DNA of 64,000 nucleotides from Branchipolynoe longqiensis (taxonomy: Eukaryota > Annelida > Polychaeta > Phyllodocida > Polynoidae): assembly GCA_030323885.1 (NCBI GenBank), contig CM059187.1, positions 85,272,027 through 85,336,026 of the forward strand. Direction: 5' to 3'. This document shows positions 11,150-22,275 of the stretch, piece by piece. A program made the position numbers and the translations under genes. The notes below the pieces were generated by a model, which saw only the letters and a program-made list of their open reading frames with translations, made no database searches and had not been told where the DNA came from. Numbering within the stretch: the first letter of the stretch is position 1; each line of letters opens with the position of its first letter.

Positions 11150-11950
11150 TCTGAGCGTGGGGCTGGCCGTGCTTTGTGGTCGACGTCCTGATCGTGGTTG
11201 TGGTGGTGTGCTTGTGGCGTGCTGGTAGAGGTGTGGTGGCTCTGGCGTGGTGAATGGGTGGTGGTGGTGTCATGGTGGTGGTGGCGTGGTGGTGTAGTGG
11301 TGGCGTGGTGGCGTGGTGGTGGTGGCTTGTGGTGGCGCTGACGTGGTGATGGTGGCGTGGTGGTTGGGTGGTGGTGGCGTGGTGGTGTGTAGTGGTGGCG
11401 TGGTGGCGGGTGGCATGGTGGTGGAGCAGTGCCGTGGTGACACTGGCACGTTGCTGGCACGTTGCTGGCATGGTAGTGGCGTGGTATTGGAGTGGTTGTG
11501 GTGTGGTGGTGGCGTGGTAGTGGCCTGGTATTGGAGTGGTGGTGGTGGTGTGGTGGTGGCGTGGTTGCGGTGGGGTGGTGTTGTGGTGGTGTCGTGGTGG
11601 TGGGATTCCCGTGGCGTGATGGCGGTGTGGTGATGGCGTGTGGCATGTTTGTGGGACAGTGGCGTGGTGACACTGGCACGGTGATGGCATGGTGGTGGCG
11701 TGGTGGTGGTGTGGTATTCGCGTGGTGGTGAAATGGTAGTGAAGTGGCGGGGACATGGTGGTGGCGTGGTGCTGGTGTCATGCTGGTGGCGTGAGGGCTG
11801 TGTGGTGGTGGCCTGGCAGTGCCGTAGTGTTGGTTTGGTACTGGCGTGGTACTGGTGTGGTAGTGGCGTGATGGTGGTGTGGTGGCGGTGTGATTCCGGT
11901 GGCGTGGTGATGGCGTGACGGCGTGATGGCGGTGGCGTGATGGCACCCTG
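11150..11950. repeat. GTGGTG-type satellite
   Basis: About 800 bp of imperfect GTGGTGGCGTGGTGGTG repeats with irregular longer periods, such as the reiterated GTGACACTGGCACG. Long open frames on both strands (His/Thr/Pro-rich on minus, Gly/Val/Trp-rich on plus) follow from the trinucleotide-like composition and are not genes. Confidence 0.85.
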
Positions 11951-12435
11951 TTTGAGGGGTGGTGCAGGGGAAGGTGTGTATCGGTCAGTCCTGCCTCCTC
12001 CAGTAGCAGGGCTTACAAGGCATGGACCCCCGGGGGAATGGCCGTGGCCGACTCCAGCCTGGCTATATATCCTGACAGCCAACAAGGTGCGTGGTGTGTG
12101 TGTGGTGCGTGGGCGGGTGGGGCGCTCTGTTATCTGCCAAACCACGGACCATGTCTCTCGCGCCACGCAGCCTCTCTATCCGCCACTCGCGCCACCTCAA
12201 CTTGACAAATTAAAAGCACTACACTGCCGAGAGCAGACCCTAATGGCTGCCCTGGGTGATTATGGCTGTAGTGCCAGGCTGGGTGCAGAGCTAGTGGAAA
12301 CGCTAGTGGGCGGTTTCCCATAGGCCTGCTTCACTCACAATATGCCAAGCCGCCAGGGTTAGATAATAATCATGAGCTCAACCTAAAATCATCGGATCTA
12401 ATCACCCTAAATTTCCTATTTAGTTCTTGGTTTTA
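11951..12435. other. unassigned DNA after the GTGGTG tract
   Basis: A moderately GC-rich stretch with an open plus-strand frame to 12323 that has no recognisable domain. It could contain a host exon, but no splice signals or homology allow a call. Confidence 0.3.
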
Positions 12436-12443
12436 CATATTAA

Positions 12444-12446
12444 ATA

Positions 12447-12487
<41 letters not shown>
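12444..12487. repeat. (TA)n microsatellite
   Basis: Nearly pure TA dinucleotide run with one ACA interruption. Confidence 0.9.
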
Positions 12488-12494
12488 GTGTGAA

Positions 12495-12580
12495 GACGGG
12501 ATGGCGGAATGAGTCAGAGCCTCCTTCCTAGCCAGGCGATCGGCATTATTAGGATAGGGCAAGGAGCAGTGGAATGAGGA
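12495..12580 (+). mobile_element. SINE-1 fragment
   Basis: Contains GACGGGATGGCGGAATGAGT (A-box head) joined to the GCATTATTAGGATAGGGCAA body block of SINE-1. The B-box region between them is missing, so it carries an internal deletion. Confidence 0.5.
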
Positions 12581-12643
12581 AGAACAGCCATCTAGGACTG
12601 AAATTTCCCCTGCTTAAACAACTAATATACACAAAAATAGAAA

Positions 12644-12874
12644 AAGAGTTCAGGTGGAAAACTATATAAACGCCAATAGAAAAATGTAGTCTTAATCAAC
12701 GATTTTACGGAAAATAATTTGAATTATAACTAATTCCACTTTTCATATGATCACATGGTTATGGAGCAATGAAAAAAGAGTACGAATATAACAAATAACT
12801 TTTGAAGGTTTGCTTCCAATGTTTTTCTCCATTTCTGGATTGGCATTTACATGGTTTTGCGTCTGAACTCTTCA
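12644..12874 (+). mobile_element. TA-flanked inverted-repeat element, copy M2
   Basis: Ends AAGAGTTCAGGTGGAAAAC and the inverted TTTTGCGTCTGAACTCTTC. The internal GATCACATGGTTATGGAGCA matches M1 in reverse. No TA tract lies directly at its left edge, but one lies about 160 bp away at 12444-12487. Confidence 0.7.
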
Positions 12875-13284
12875 GATATTTCATTTAATTGATTCTAACA
12901 TGTGCTTTCACCAACGTTGTCTATATATGACACACATATCCAGTAGGTCGGTTGGAAAGGGTGTTGGTGAATTAAGTACTATGTGGAATTCGGCTGGTCG
13001 CTGTTTGGTAAAACACAAGGCCCCGCAAATTACGGCTAAATTAAAACTCGTTCAGTAGATTGCACGGCGCTCCTTGCACCCGGCATCCTAACACTACCGA
13101 GGGACTTCCCACAGCTGCTTTTTGTGCTACGGAAGCAGCACCGTGGAATGCAGATAACACCTCCGATCGCGGCGGCGAAGGCAGACCCGACCCCCCGCTC
13201 CTCCTCTCCGAGCCCCCCGGTCCCGGCACACCCCACCCCCAATAACATCTCTGTGTTAAACACACCTCGTTATAAGAATTACAA

Positions 13285-13895
13285 CGCCAAGTGCTACACC
13301 CACACACCACGCACACGCGTATACATATGCATGAGCATACGCATGCATGTACACATACGCACATGCATACACATACGCATACGCAGATGCAGAAGCAGAT
13401 GCCGATGCAGACGCAGACACATACGCAGATGCAGACACATGCAGATGAAGATACAGATGCATATGCAGATGCAGATGCAGACGCAGAAACATGAGCACAA
13501 GCATACACAGACAGGCATGCACACATATAGAAGCACAAGCACAGGCACAGGCACACGTGCACACATCCACACACACAGGTGCACACATATACTCACACTG
13601 ACACACGACCTCGCGCCCGCACGCACATATGCACACGCACACACCCGCGCACCCGCATACACATACACGCACGCGCACAGGCTGAGGCACATGCACATGC
13701 CCATCCACACATACACACACAGATGCACACAGGTGCGCACATGATAGGCACACGCACACACGAACGCACGCTCAAACACTCACACGCCCGCACGGGCATG
13801 CGCGCACACACCCACACCCACACAGCTAGGCACACTCAGACACAAGCACACGCACACACAGAGGCTTTGACACCGACACCGACACAGACACATAT
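13285..13895. repeat. CA-rich and GCAGAT-type satellite
   Basis: Degenerate ACACAC/GCATAC repeats containing a GCAGATGCAGAC hexamer block at about 13380-13490. Cys/Val-rich minus-strand and His/Thr-rich plus-strand frames come from the repeat. Confidence 0.85.
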
Positions 13896-14200
13896 ACTGT
13901 ATTAATATTTTGTTTGATTGTTATTTTGTTGTGTTTCTTTTATCAGATCGCGGAGCCCAGGACTCCAGGGACAAGTGAACGACTTCGTGTCTGAGGATGC
14001 TTGCCCACTCCCAGCGCCGCCGCTTCCGGGTGCGCGCACCCACTTCCGGCGACGGCCACCCCCGGTCCCGCTTTCCTCCGCACTGATTCCACTTCAGGAT
14101 TCTTCCAATCTCAATTCTAAATTTCCATTCCCTCCATCCTACTCGCAGAAATAGGAAGGGCGTGTGTTGCAGACGAATTATCGATTTCCCAATCGTGATA
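13896..14200. other. unassigned DNA
   Basis: Nothing assignable. A pyrimidine stretch ending in CAG at about 13948 looks like a splice acceptor, but the following frame has no recognisable domain. Confidence 0.35.
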
Positions 14201-14375
14201 GTTGCCCGATGCGGAGACTTTATATGTATATAAGTCTATGTATGTAGCTATATATACATAGATATATGTATGGATATATAGAGATATGCATCGCTACCTA
14301 TATATGTATATGTATGGATATACATATATATATATATATATTGACACATGAATAGTATCTATATAAATATATATC

Positions 14376-14553
14376 CAGTAAAACCTCTCTATACCGACCG
14401 CTCCACAGATCGACCACACCCCTATATCGATCGCTTTATTTGGTTCCCAACTATACCATTGTCAGGATATTCTAACTCTCTAAACCGACCGCCTCCCTAA
14501 ATGGACTACTTAAAGTCGGTCCCATGGTCGGTCGATTTAGAGAGGTGTTACTG
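14376..14553. mobile_element. pogo-like inverted-repeat element, copy 1
   Basis: Begins CAGTAAAACCTCTCTA and ends with the matching inverted GAGAGGTGTTACTG, followed by TA. The interior holds ACCGACC, TATATCGATCGCTTTAT and AAAGTCGGTCCCATGGTCGG blocks shared with 35417-35663 and 54053-54232. CAGT ends with TA duplications fit Tc1/mariner-pogo non-autonomous elements. No transposase is present. Confidence 0.75.
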
Positions 14554-14660
14554 TATACAAATAAATATCTCTATAACATAGATAGACAGATATAAGTATA
14601 TAATTAGATATATATATATGTAGATACATATTCATAGGTATGTCATGTGGCTGACGAAAA

Positions 14661-15101
14661 AGGGAAATGTTGTGCCTAGAACCCACCTCTCTTGTATTCC
14701 AAGCCAGTGTGCTAATCAATATACCACATAGCCTCCCTGCTCTCACCACCCTACCTGTGGCTACCTGTCTATGCGGCTACTTGACTGAGAGGTCAGTGCA
14801 GAGTACCACAATCGTGCCCCTTGAATTGCAAGTCTTCAGATGGTCAAGTAAGGCTTCCAATTACATACACATGAGCAAGGCGCTTGCATACACACAGTAG
14901 GATCAATAACCACGTGTAGATTGCCAAGGATGCAGCTCACAGACAGCAGTCTCATGGGGGTGATTAAGATGGGAAATATGGTGCCTAGAGCAGGAATCAA
15001 ACCCACATTTCTTGCATTGCGTAAGCTGCAGGATATCACCACGCTACCCAAGCATACCTGTATATGTCTTAGTCTGAGAGGTCACTGCAGACTACTACAG
15101 A
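14661..15101. repeat. pair of related ~130-150-bp repeats
   Basis: 14661-14812 and 14970-15101 share GGGAAATRTKGTGCCTAGA, CCCACMTYTCTTG and a final CTGAGAGGTCASTGCAGA. The AATCAAACCCACA stretch in the second copy is B-box-like on the minus strand, so these may be decayed tRNA-derived SINEs. Confidence 0.45.
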
Positions 15102-15148
15102 TACATACAGATATAAATAGATATTTATGGATTTATATCTACACATAT

Positions 15149-15358
15149 GAAGAGGTCAGGCCCAAAACCCCATACACGCCAATACAGAAATATAGATAAA
15201 TATTGGAATCAAACCTTCAAAAGGTTTATTTGTTCATATTCTTACTGTTTAGTTCATTGTTCCATAAGCATAAGACATGTATATTTAAGAAGAATTACAA
15301 GCATTGTTGAAGACATTTTTGGATTTGCGCTTACTGGAATTTGGCCTTGAACTCTTCA
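15149..15358 (-). mobile_element. TA-flanked inverted-repeat element, copy M3
   Basis: Left end GAAGAGGTCAGGCCCAAAAC and right end TTTGGCCTTGAACTCTTC face each other; a TA/TATATA tract follows. The interior is diverged but keeps the GAATCAAACCTTCAAAAGG block. Confidence 0.65.
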
Positions 15359-15360
15359 TA

Positions 15361-16342
15361 TATATATAATATCGATATATACATATCGATATATACATAT
15401 ACATATATATATATGAATTTCCTGCTGACTTGAAACAACGATTTAGTGGAGTATCTGAACATGACCAATACATGTTCTGGTAGAATTCCTCGTCGAATAT
15501 TTAGCTGCACATTTAAGAGGGCCTGGTGCCGCGGAAGGAGGTCGTTTGTCCGCGCATCAAATATTAATTGCACCGAATTAAGGCCCATTGCGATGATCAA
15601 TGACATCGGTCCTAAATGCAGTCGCCAGTGACCGATCGCTATTGACGAGGGAACATCAGGAACATGCCCCCGGATGGTTTCCCTGCTCACGCATTGTTCT
15701 GCCCAGGATGCACCCCAGGGATGATTAAGATTGTTTGGTAAATCAGGATGATGTGGTAACATTTAGTGCCGGGTGATGAAGATGAGTTGTAGTTGGAGTT
15801 CCTGGTGTCGGTTTGGTGTTATTGGGGAATGGGTTGTTGAGTTTGGGTGATGATTGGAAGGCGTCATTTTAGTGCTGAGCTCTAGTAAGTTAGGCTGGTC
15901 CTGATCTCGGTATTTAACCGGTATATTGCGATGGGATAAAGGCGCTTGATTCTTTTTACACATTTACTTAGATACTCGTACACTCATTACACATTTATTG
16001 TCGGATAGAAGGGAACGCAAAGTAAATTTATTATTATGTGATGGGGTCACAATGTCAGTGTGCACCATATAATTAATTAACCACGTTTCCACACCAAACA
16101 TCTTCAAAGTTGGCCATTTGTAATAATAGTTTACTTCAAATTGAGATAATGTAGATTTGGACGATACAACTAAGTATATATATAGAAATAAAGGTCAAAC
16201 CACAAAACCAGCGGGCTACTACACTCAGTTTGAAGTATACAAGACAGTTAGTTATCTTTGGATTTCTTTGAAGTGAACAGAAGCGGCATTAATTGCGGTG
16301 TGCACACAGAAATGCTGGACCTATGATATGCTTCCTTTACCC
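15361..16342. other. unassigned DNA
   Basis: No gene recognised. The minus-strand frame at 15331-15762 has no known domain. Confidence 0.4.
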
Positions 16343-16354
16343 AGTTTCCTGCAG

Positions 16355-17068
16355 GTGGTATACAACACAGCTAAAACATATCTCGGCAAGCCAGACAGAA
16401 AACATCAGGACTGGTTCGACCCCAACAATCAGGAGCTACAGAATCTTATGAGCAGAAGAGACCAAGCCCATTAGAGAGTGTTGCAGACCAGGAACACTAT
16501 ATCCACCACTGGAGCATACAAAGAAGCATGCAGATTGCTACAAAAATGCACCCATGCATTGAAGTCAGGCTGGTGGGAAATGAAGGCAGAGGAGCTGCAG
16601 AGAGCTGCAGACAGAAACAACATGAACAGCTTCTACAGTGGACTGAAGGAAGTGTGGGGACCCGTGAAGAAGGGACCTGTTCACCTGAAATCAACAGATG
16701 GAATGGAGACCTTTTCTGACAGCAAGAGTGTTGTGGCAAGATGGAATGAACATTTCCAGAAGCTACTCAACGTCCCTGGTGACATAGATCATGAAGCTCT
16801 GGACAACATCCAACAGCGCATTACCAAAACATGCCTCGATGAGAATCCAACCATGGATGAGATGGCTAGAGCAATTGCCAGCCTGAAAGATGGCAAAGTA
16901 CCTGGGGGTGATGGAATTCCTGTTGAAGTATGGAAGCACGGAGGAGACAATCTGCTGAACAGACTGCACCAACTAATCACCAATGCCTGGGAGGAGGGTT
17001 CTGTACCCCAAGCATGGAAGGATGCCAGCATTGTAACCATCTACAAGAAAGGTGATCGAACAGACTGA
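16355..17068 (+). pseudogene. RTE-like reverse transcriptase, N-terminal part (broken)
   Basis: The frame is open through the palm-proximal region: a WNEHFQKLLN block, then DGKVPGGDGIPVEVWK (the LINE K.PG.DGIP motif) and VPQAWKDASIVTIYKKGD. An in-frame TAG lies at 16472-16474, so a free frame starts only at 16478. The frame ends at TGA 17066-17068, where related LINEs continue with the NYRGISLL motif; that motif is readable directly after the stop. Function in an intact copy: reverse transcription of the element RNA at a nicked chromosomal target. This copy cannot make a full enzyme. Confidence 0.85.
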
Positions 17069-17099
17069 GGGAACTATAGAGGAATCTCTCTTCTTTCAA

Positions 17100-18413
17100 A
17101 TAGCAGGCAAGATCTTCGCCAGGATCCTACTCAACAGACTATCTATTCACATAACATCTGATGTAGTTCTGGAGTCCCATTGTAGCTTCAGAGGTAACCG
17201 GAGCACTGTGGATATGATATTTTGTCTCCGACAGCTACAAGAAAAGTGCATTGAGCAGGAACGACCACTGTACATGGTATTTGTCGATTTCACTAAGGCA
17301 TTTGATACAGTCGGGAGGACCAGGCTATGGCAACTACTGAGGAAGTATGGATGCCCAGAGAATTTCACAACTATGATCGAGGCTCTACATACAGGAATGA
17401 TGGAGAACGTTAGTGCTGGAGGGGAAGTCTCGGAATCGTTCAGGGTTACCAATTGGGTCAAGCAAGGTTGTGTACTGGCCCCCACACTCTTCTCCATCTT
17501 CCTATCAGCAATGCTCGACGAGGCTTTCGGAGACATGGGGGATGGCATCTATATACAGTCCAGACAGAGCGCTGACCTATTCAATGTCGCACACGTCAGA
17601 GCGAAGACCAAGACTACCCAGATACTGGTGAGAGAGCTACTATTCGCAGATGACAGTGCACTGGTTGCCCACTCTGCTGAAGAGATCCAGAAAATAGTGG
17701 ATGCTTTCTCCGATGCATCAAAGAAGGTTGGCCTGAAGATTAACATCAAGAAGACGGAGGTGCTGTACCAACCCAACTCTACAAGAACCCGAGAGGAGGA
17801 GATCATGGTTGATGGAAACAAGCTGAACTCTGTTCCGGAATTCACCTATCTCGGAAGCACTATATCAAGTGATGGACGCATTGATGCTGAAATACAGAGG
17901 AGGATGGCCAAGGCTAGTGCATCTTTCGGCCGACTACGCCAGAGACTCTGGAACAACCACCATGTGTCCATTCGGGTCAAAGGTAAGATCTACCGTGCAA
18001 TTGTGCTATCCACCCTACTATATGGAGCTGAGGCCTGGACAGTGTACAGACGACAAGTGAAAAATCTCCATGCCTTCATGATGCGACATCTACGTTCAAT
18101 CATGAGGCTAACCTGGAAGGACAAAGTGACAAATAAGGAAATACTCAAACGAACGGGGCTGCCCTCTATGGAAGATCTTCTGATCAAAAAGAATCTCCGG
18201 TGGACTGGACAACTCATGAGGATGTCATCAGACAGGCTACCAAAGCAGATCCTCTATTCTCAACTGTCTTCTGGCTACAGAAAGAGAGGGCGCCCTCGTC
18301 TCAGGTTCAAATATACCATCAAGAGAAACCTGAAGCTGAGAGACATTAAGACCGACTCATGGACGCAACTCTCACAGCAGAGAGCTAAATGGAGAGCGCC
18401 GGTCAAGTCATGA
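17100..18413 (+). pseudogene. RTE-like reverse transcriptase, C-terminal part (broken)
   Basis: Continues the same protein in a different frame, because one extra base near 17099 shifts it. An open frame in this register begins at 17052. Visible motifs: VFVDFTKAFDTV (first catalytic Asp), VKQGCVLAPTLFSIFL, and LLFADDSALV (second catalytic Asp pair, near residue 198 of the 453-codon frame), followed by GLKINIKKTEVL and FTYLGSTIS of the thumb region. The C-terminal LRWTGQLMRM and RKRGRPRLRF blocks are typical of this LINE group. It ends KWRAPVKS at 18411-18413, just upstream of the ATG-rich tail. Confidence 0.9.
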
Positions 18414-18468
18414 AAGCAGTCTTTGTCGCATTGTGACCAACAGCATGATGATGATGACCGAGTTTCCT

Positions 18469-19234
18469 TGTAGCATGATAACCCGGGAAACCCAGCCCAC
18501 CCACACCCATAAAAAGAAGACCCCAACAAACCCAATAAAAACACATACAAAACTACAACAAACCCGCAAGGGACGCCTGAAGGGTGCACAAGTAGCTAGC
18601 GTCAATATATAGGATCAAATCTTGATAAGTGGTTTGATTAGGAAAGCCCTATGCTTCCATGGGATTATGCAGCTATACGTTGTGTTCACTGGTACGGACT
18701 TAAACCGGTTTAGTTAAACTGGGTTAACTAATCAATCTCACAAACTGGTTGAGATGAAACAAACGACATGAGTTGACTTAGTGTAAGCTGATTTATATAG
18801 GCCGCGTTCACAAACACATTTTAAACCGGATTACTTAAACCGGTTTACTTAAACGTGTATATCTGAATAGGGGTTTATGTGGTAAACGTTCTATATTGGC
18901 TGGTATAGAATGGCCATGCATGGAGATGTAGGACGGCAAACGGATACATCAAGGGTGTAGCGTTGCTTGGCCGTAACGGAAGTTTTGGGACGGAGAGTGT
19001 TTGTTGCGATTGACGGACGCAGGTGTCATTAGCGGACGCCGGACGTGATATTTCCGGTGATAATATTGGAGTTGCGCGTTCTGAGCGAGCAGGGTTGGTG
19101 GGTGGCCTGAGGTTATTGGGTTGTATTTGTGTACAGGGAGAGACAGTCGGCGCGAGAGTGTACGGCGGTGAAATAGGCATGATGTATTGAATGGCTGTTA
19201 GATCGGAGCGTGGGGAATAGAAGTTGCGCAATGG
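18469..19234. other. unassigned DNA with TTAAACCGG repeats
   Basis: No gene recognised. Between 18690 and 18860 the motif TTAAACCGGTTTA and variants recur several times in both orientations, bracketed by GTGTTCACTGG and GCGTTCACAAAC. This could be a short inverted-repeat element, but its ends are not resolved. Confidence 0.4.
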
Positions 19235-19239
19235 TTACT

Positions 19240-20560
19240 GTTGGTGCAGGGTGTGTGTGGATGTGTGTGTGTGGGTGTGAGTGTGTGTGTGGGTGGGTGT
19301 GAGTGTGTAAGGGGTGTGTGTGTGGGTGTATGGGTGGGTGTTGGTGTGGGTGTAAGGGGTGTGTAAGGGGTGCGTGTGGGTGTGAGTGTGGGTGTGGCTG
19401 TGTGTGAGTGTATGAAAGGTGTGTGTGTGGGATGGGTGTGTGGGTGTGTGTGCGTGTGGGTGTGGATGTGGATGTGGGTGTGTGGGCGTGGATGTGGGTG
19501 TGTAAGGGATGTGTGTGGATATGCGTGTGTGGGTGTGTGGCTGTGTCGGTCTGTGTGTGTGGGGGGTGTCTGTGCGTTTGTGGGTGTGGATGTGGGTGTG
19601 GATGTGGGTGTGTGGTTGTGGGTGTGGGTGTGTAGGGGATGTGTGTGGATGTGCGTGTGTGGGTGTGGGGGGTGGGCGTGTGGGTGTGTGGATGGGTGTG
19701 GGTGTGTAAGGGAGGTGTGTGTGGGTGTGCGTGTGTGGTTGCGTGGGTGTGAGGGTGGGGGTATGGATGCGGGTGTGGGTGTGGGTGTGGGTGTGGGTGT
19801 GGGTGTGGGTGTGGGTATGGGTGTGGGTGTGCATGTGCGCATGGGTGAGTTGTGTGGGTGGGAGTTGCTATGCATGGGTGAATGTCGGTGGAAATGGTTG
19901 TGTACGAATGGGAGTGGGTGGGTGTGGGCGGAGATGGGAGTGGGTGTGACTCATCTGGGTTGGTGTGGGTGTGAGTGTGGGTGTGGGTGTGGGTGTGGGT
20001 GTGGGTGTGGGTGTGGTGTGGGTGTGGGTGTGGGTGTGGGTGTGGGTGTGGGTGTGGGTGTGGGTGCGGGTGTGGGTGTGGAGTGTGAGTATGGGTGTAG
20101 GTGTGGCTGTGGAGTGTGGGTGTGAGTATGGGTGTGGGTACATGGGTGTGGGTGTGGGTGTGGGTGTGTGTGCGGGTGTGGGTGTGGGTGTGTGTGGGTG
20201 TGGGTGGGTGTGGGTGGGGTGTGTGGGTGTGGGTGTGGGTGTGGGTGTGGGGTGTGGGTGTGGGTGTGGGTGTGGGTGTGGGTGTGGGTGTGGGTGTGCA
20301 TGCGGGTGTGCGTGTGGGTGAGCTGTGTGGGTGGGAGTGGGTATGTATGGGTGCATGTCAGTGGGAAAGGGTGTGTACGAATGGGAGTGGGTGGGTGTGG
20401 ATGTGGGTGAGTTGTGTGGGGGGAGTGAGTATGTACGGGTGCATGTCGGTGGGAATGGGTGTGTAAGAATGGGCGTGGTGGTTGTGGGCGGAGATGGGAG
20501 TGGGTGTGACTCATCCGGGTTGGTGTGGGTGAAAATGCGTGGGTGCGAGTGCATGTGAGT
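19240..20560. repeat. GGGTGT satellite
   Basis: About 1.3 kb of GTGGGTGTGGGTGTG-type repeats on the plus strand. Pure (GGGTGT)n runs lie at about 19760-19830, 19975-20070 and 20140-20300. The G runs are regularly spaced and suited to G-quadruplex formation. Decayed repeat continues to about 21000. Frames on both strands are repeat translations. Confidence 0.9.
19842..20534. repeat. higher-order units inside the GGGTGT satellite
   Basis: Three complex units begin GAGYTGTGTGGGTGGGAG or a close variant (about 19842, 20315 and 20408). Units 1 and 3 (about 127 bp) both end GGGTGTGACTCATCYGGGTT; unit 2 (about 86 bp) stops early. Units 1 and 2 are separated by about 350 bp of simple repeat, so the array evolved by duplication of blocks as well as slippage. 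Confidence 0.7.
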
Positions 20561-21294
20561 TGGAGTGTGTGCGAACCAGTGCGAGTGAGTGGGAGTGTGT
20601 GGGTACAGGGCAGTGGGTAGGTCCAGAGGAGTAGGTGGGTGTGGATGTGATTGGCTGGATGCGGTTGGATGCGAGTGAGTGTGAGTGGTTGCAAATGGTG
20701 GCCATATTTCTCCGTGGGTGTGGTTGGGAATGAGTGGGTGTGAGTGGCAGTGGATGTGAGTGGGTGTGAGTAGGTGCAGATGAGGTGTGTATGGGTGCGG
20801 TTGGTTGGGTGTGGGTGTAATTGTGGGTGTAGGTATGTGTATGTGTGGTGTGGTGTGGGCGTGTGTAGGAGTGGGTGTGGGTCTGTGTGTGGATGTGGGT
20901 GTGGTTATGTTTGGTTGTGGGTGTGGTTGTGGGGGTGGTTAGGTCTGAGGGTGGGTGTGGTTGTGGGTGTGGGTCTGTGTGTGGGTGACTGGCTGGTTCA
21001 TGTACCGACCACGCCGAGGAACCGGTGATTATGTAACACTGCATCCCCTGATTTTGTAAATAATTAAAGTGCAGACCGCGGAGACCCAGTCATTAAGGTG
21101 CCCTGGAGTGGCGATAAGGCAGGCCCACCTCCCCAGTCACCCTCTCACCCACAGGCACAAACCCACACGCGCACACACTTACACCCGCGCACCCCTACAC
21201 CGCCCGGATCCGACATTGGCGCGGAGAGAGGGGCTTTAAGTAGAAAACGCCATCAACATGACCCTTCAGTGACAGATGATGCTGGGCGACGCAC

Positions 21295-21520
21295 TCCGTG
21301 CCATCACCTCTGCCAATTTGGATTTGGCCCACTGTGTATAATAACTTACAGCGTCATCAAAGGCCAGTTGCTCTCCTCCCATGTCTACGTTGTGTGGGAG
21401 GGAAAATAATCCCTTGGTTCGGTAAAAGTGTAGGCTTTGGTTTTCTATCGACCAACTGTATAATGGTGAAAGCAAGACTATTCAGACTTATAGGCAGTAT
21501 ACATCTTCAAGAACAAAAAA
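21295..21520 (+). mobile_element. SINE-2 fragment
   Basis: Shares CTCTGCCAATTTGGATTT, TACAGCGTCATCAAAGGCCA, CGGTAAAAGTGTAGGCT and CTATTCAGACTTAT blocks with the fuller copy at 33545-33862. The tRNA-like head seen in the other copy is absent here. Confidence 0.65.
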
Positions 21521-21744
21521 ACAAAAAAAAATGCATGGTGCAATGCCAGGTGTCAACTGCACAGAATGTGCCATGCGTGGTTTGTGTTGATCAAGCTCTG
21601 CTTGTAGATTGTGTACATGCAGTGGGTGGGCTAAACTGAACTAGCTGGACTTGAATGTATTAGGCAGTTTTGTCTTTGTTTGTTTGTACATTATTTGCTA
21701 ACGCACGGGAATTTCAATCGTAGACAATTGGTATTCCTTCTTCC

Positions 21745-21905
21745 GCTTCTCACTGCCCTATCCTAGTTATGCCCAGTGCCAGGATAGGTAGCGACAGCCA
21801 TCAATTTGTACGTCGTTGGCTTGAACGGCCAGAGTTCGATCCTGCAAGTTCGAATCCCATGACCTACTACCAAAACGGGATGCGGACGCTCAACTCATTC
21901 GGTCA
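21745..21905 (-). mobile_element. SINE-1 head fragment
   Basis: Minus strand: a CCGAATGAGTTGAGCG A-box-like stretch (near 21885-21900) followed by GGGATTCGAACTTGC and a second B-box-like element (near 21835-21860), then the CTATCCTGGCACTGGGC block of SINE-1. Confidence 0.5.
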
Positions 21906-22144
21906 TCGGTTCTGGTCTAGATAGCTGCAGTTTGGCAGTGGCAAAACTTTGGTGTAAAGTCTGGGATTTGATAGTTGAGCTTTTAGCCTAATTGTAGAGA
22001 GTATGATGTGTGTTTTCGAGCGAAGCTGCGTGTGGAACATTAGTTACTTCCGGTATAAAATGTCACTCACCCAAGCTAAGCAGAGGACATTACACGCTAA
22101 TCAGATCATACTAGATCTAGTGTCTTAACTGAAGTGATGTTTGT

Positions 22145-22275
22145 CGACAGAGTTGAATGTAGTTGAACGTAGTTGAATGTAGTTGGACGTAGTTGAACAT
22201 AGTTGACCGTAGTTGAATGTAATTGAATGTAGTTGGACGTAGTTGAAAGTAGTTGCACATAATTGACCATAGTCG
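22145..22275. repeat. 10-bp minisatellite GTAGTTGAAY
   Basis: About 12 tandem copies of GTAGTTGAAC/GTAGTTGAAT with variants. The same decamer is the reiterated motif in the ends of Harbinger-like family B (23364-23914 and 36244-36784). No inverted ends flank the array, so it looks like an expanded fragment of that family. The minus-strand frame (VNYVQL repeats) is the satellite translated. Confidence 0.85.

Larger units (their letters stand above)
16351..18460 (+). mobile_element. 5'-truncated RTE-like LINE
   Basis: A 2110-bp insertion flanked by an 8-bp target-site duplication AGTTTCCT (16343-16350 and 18461-18468). It contains only the reverse-transcriptase half of a LINE, with no endonuclease, so it was truncated at the 5' end during target-primed reverse transcription. 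The 3' untranslated part is about 45 bp and ends in ATGATGATG; a very short 3' UTR with a trinucleotide tail is characteristic of the RTE clade. The coding region is broken by TAG at 16472, TGA at 17066 and a one-base gain near 17099. Fragments of the same family lie at 51163-51438 and 52347-52600. Confidence 0.9.

Noticed and set aside
11056..12166. Long His/Thr/Pro-rich minus-strand frames (296, 207 and 298 codons)
   Set aside because: Three overlapping frames on one strand are all open, as expected for a GTGGTG satellite; none can be preferred.
11937..12323. 128-codon plus-strand frame
   Set aside because: Its start lies in the satellite edge. The C-terminal part looks protein-like, but no domain or splice evidence supports it.
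13041..13905. Cys/Val-rich and His/Thr-rich frames
   Set aside because: Translations of a CA-rich satellite, open in several frames on both strands.
19760..20300. Possible interstitial telomere repeat
   Set aside because: The unit is GGGTGT, not TTAGGG or another known animal telomere unit, and it is mixed with complex higher-order units.
19198..20694. Several 200-250-codon frames
   Set aside because: Translations of the GGGTGT satellite; both strands are open in several frames.
22145..22275. Possible CRISPR-like array
   Set aside because: Units are directly adjacent with no spacers and the setting is eukaryotic. It is a minisatellite, as is 54905-55290.
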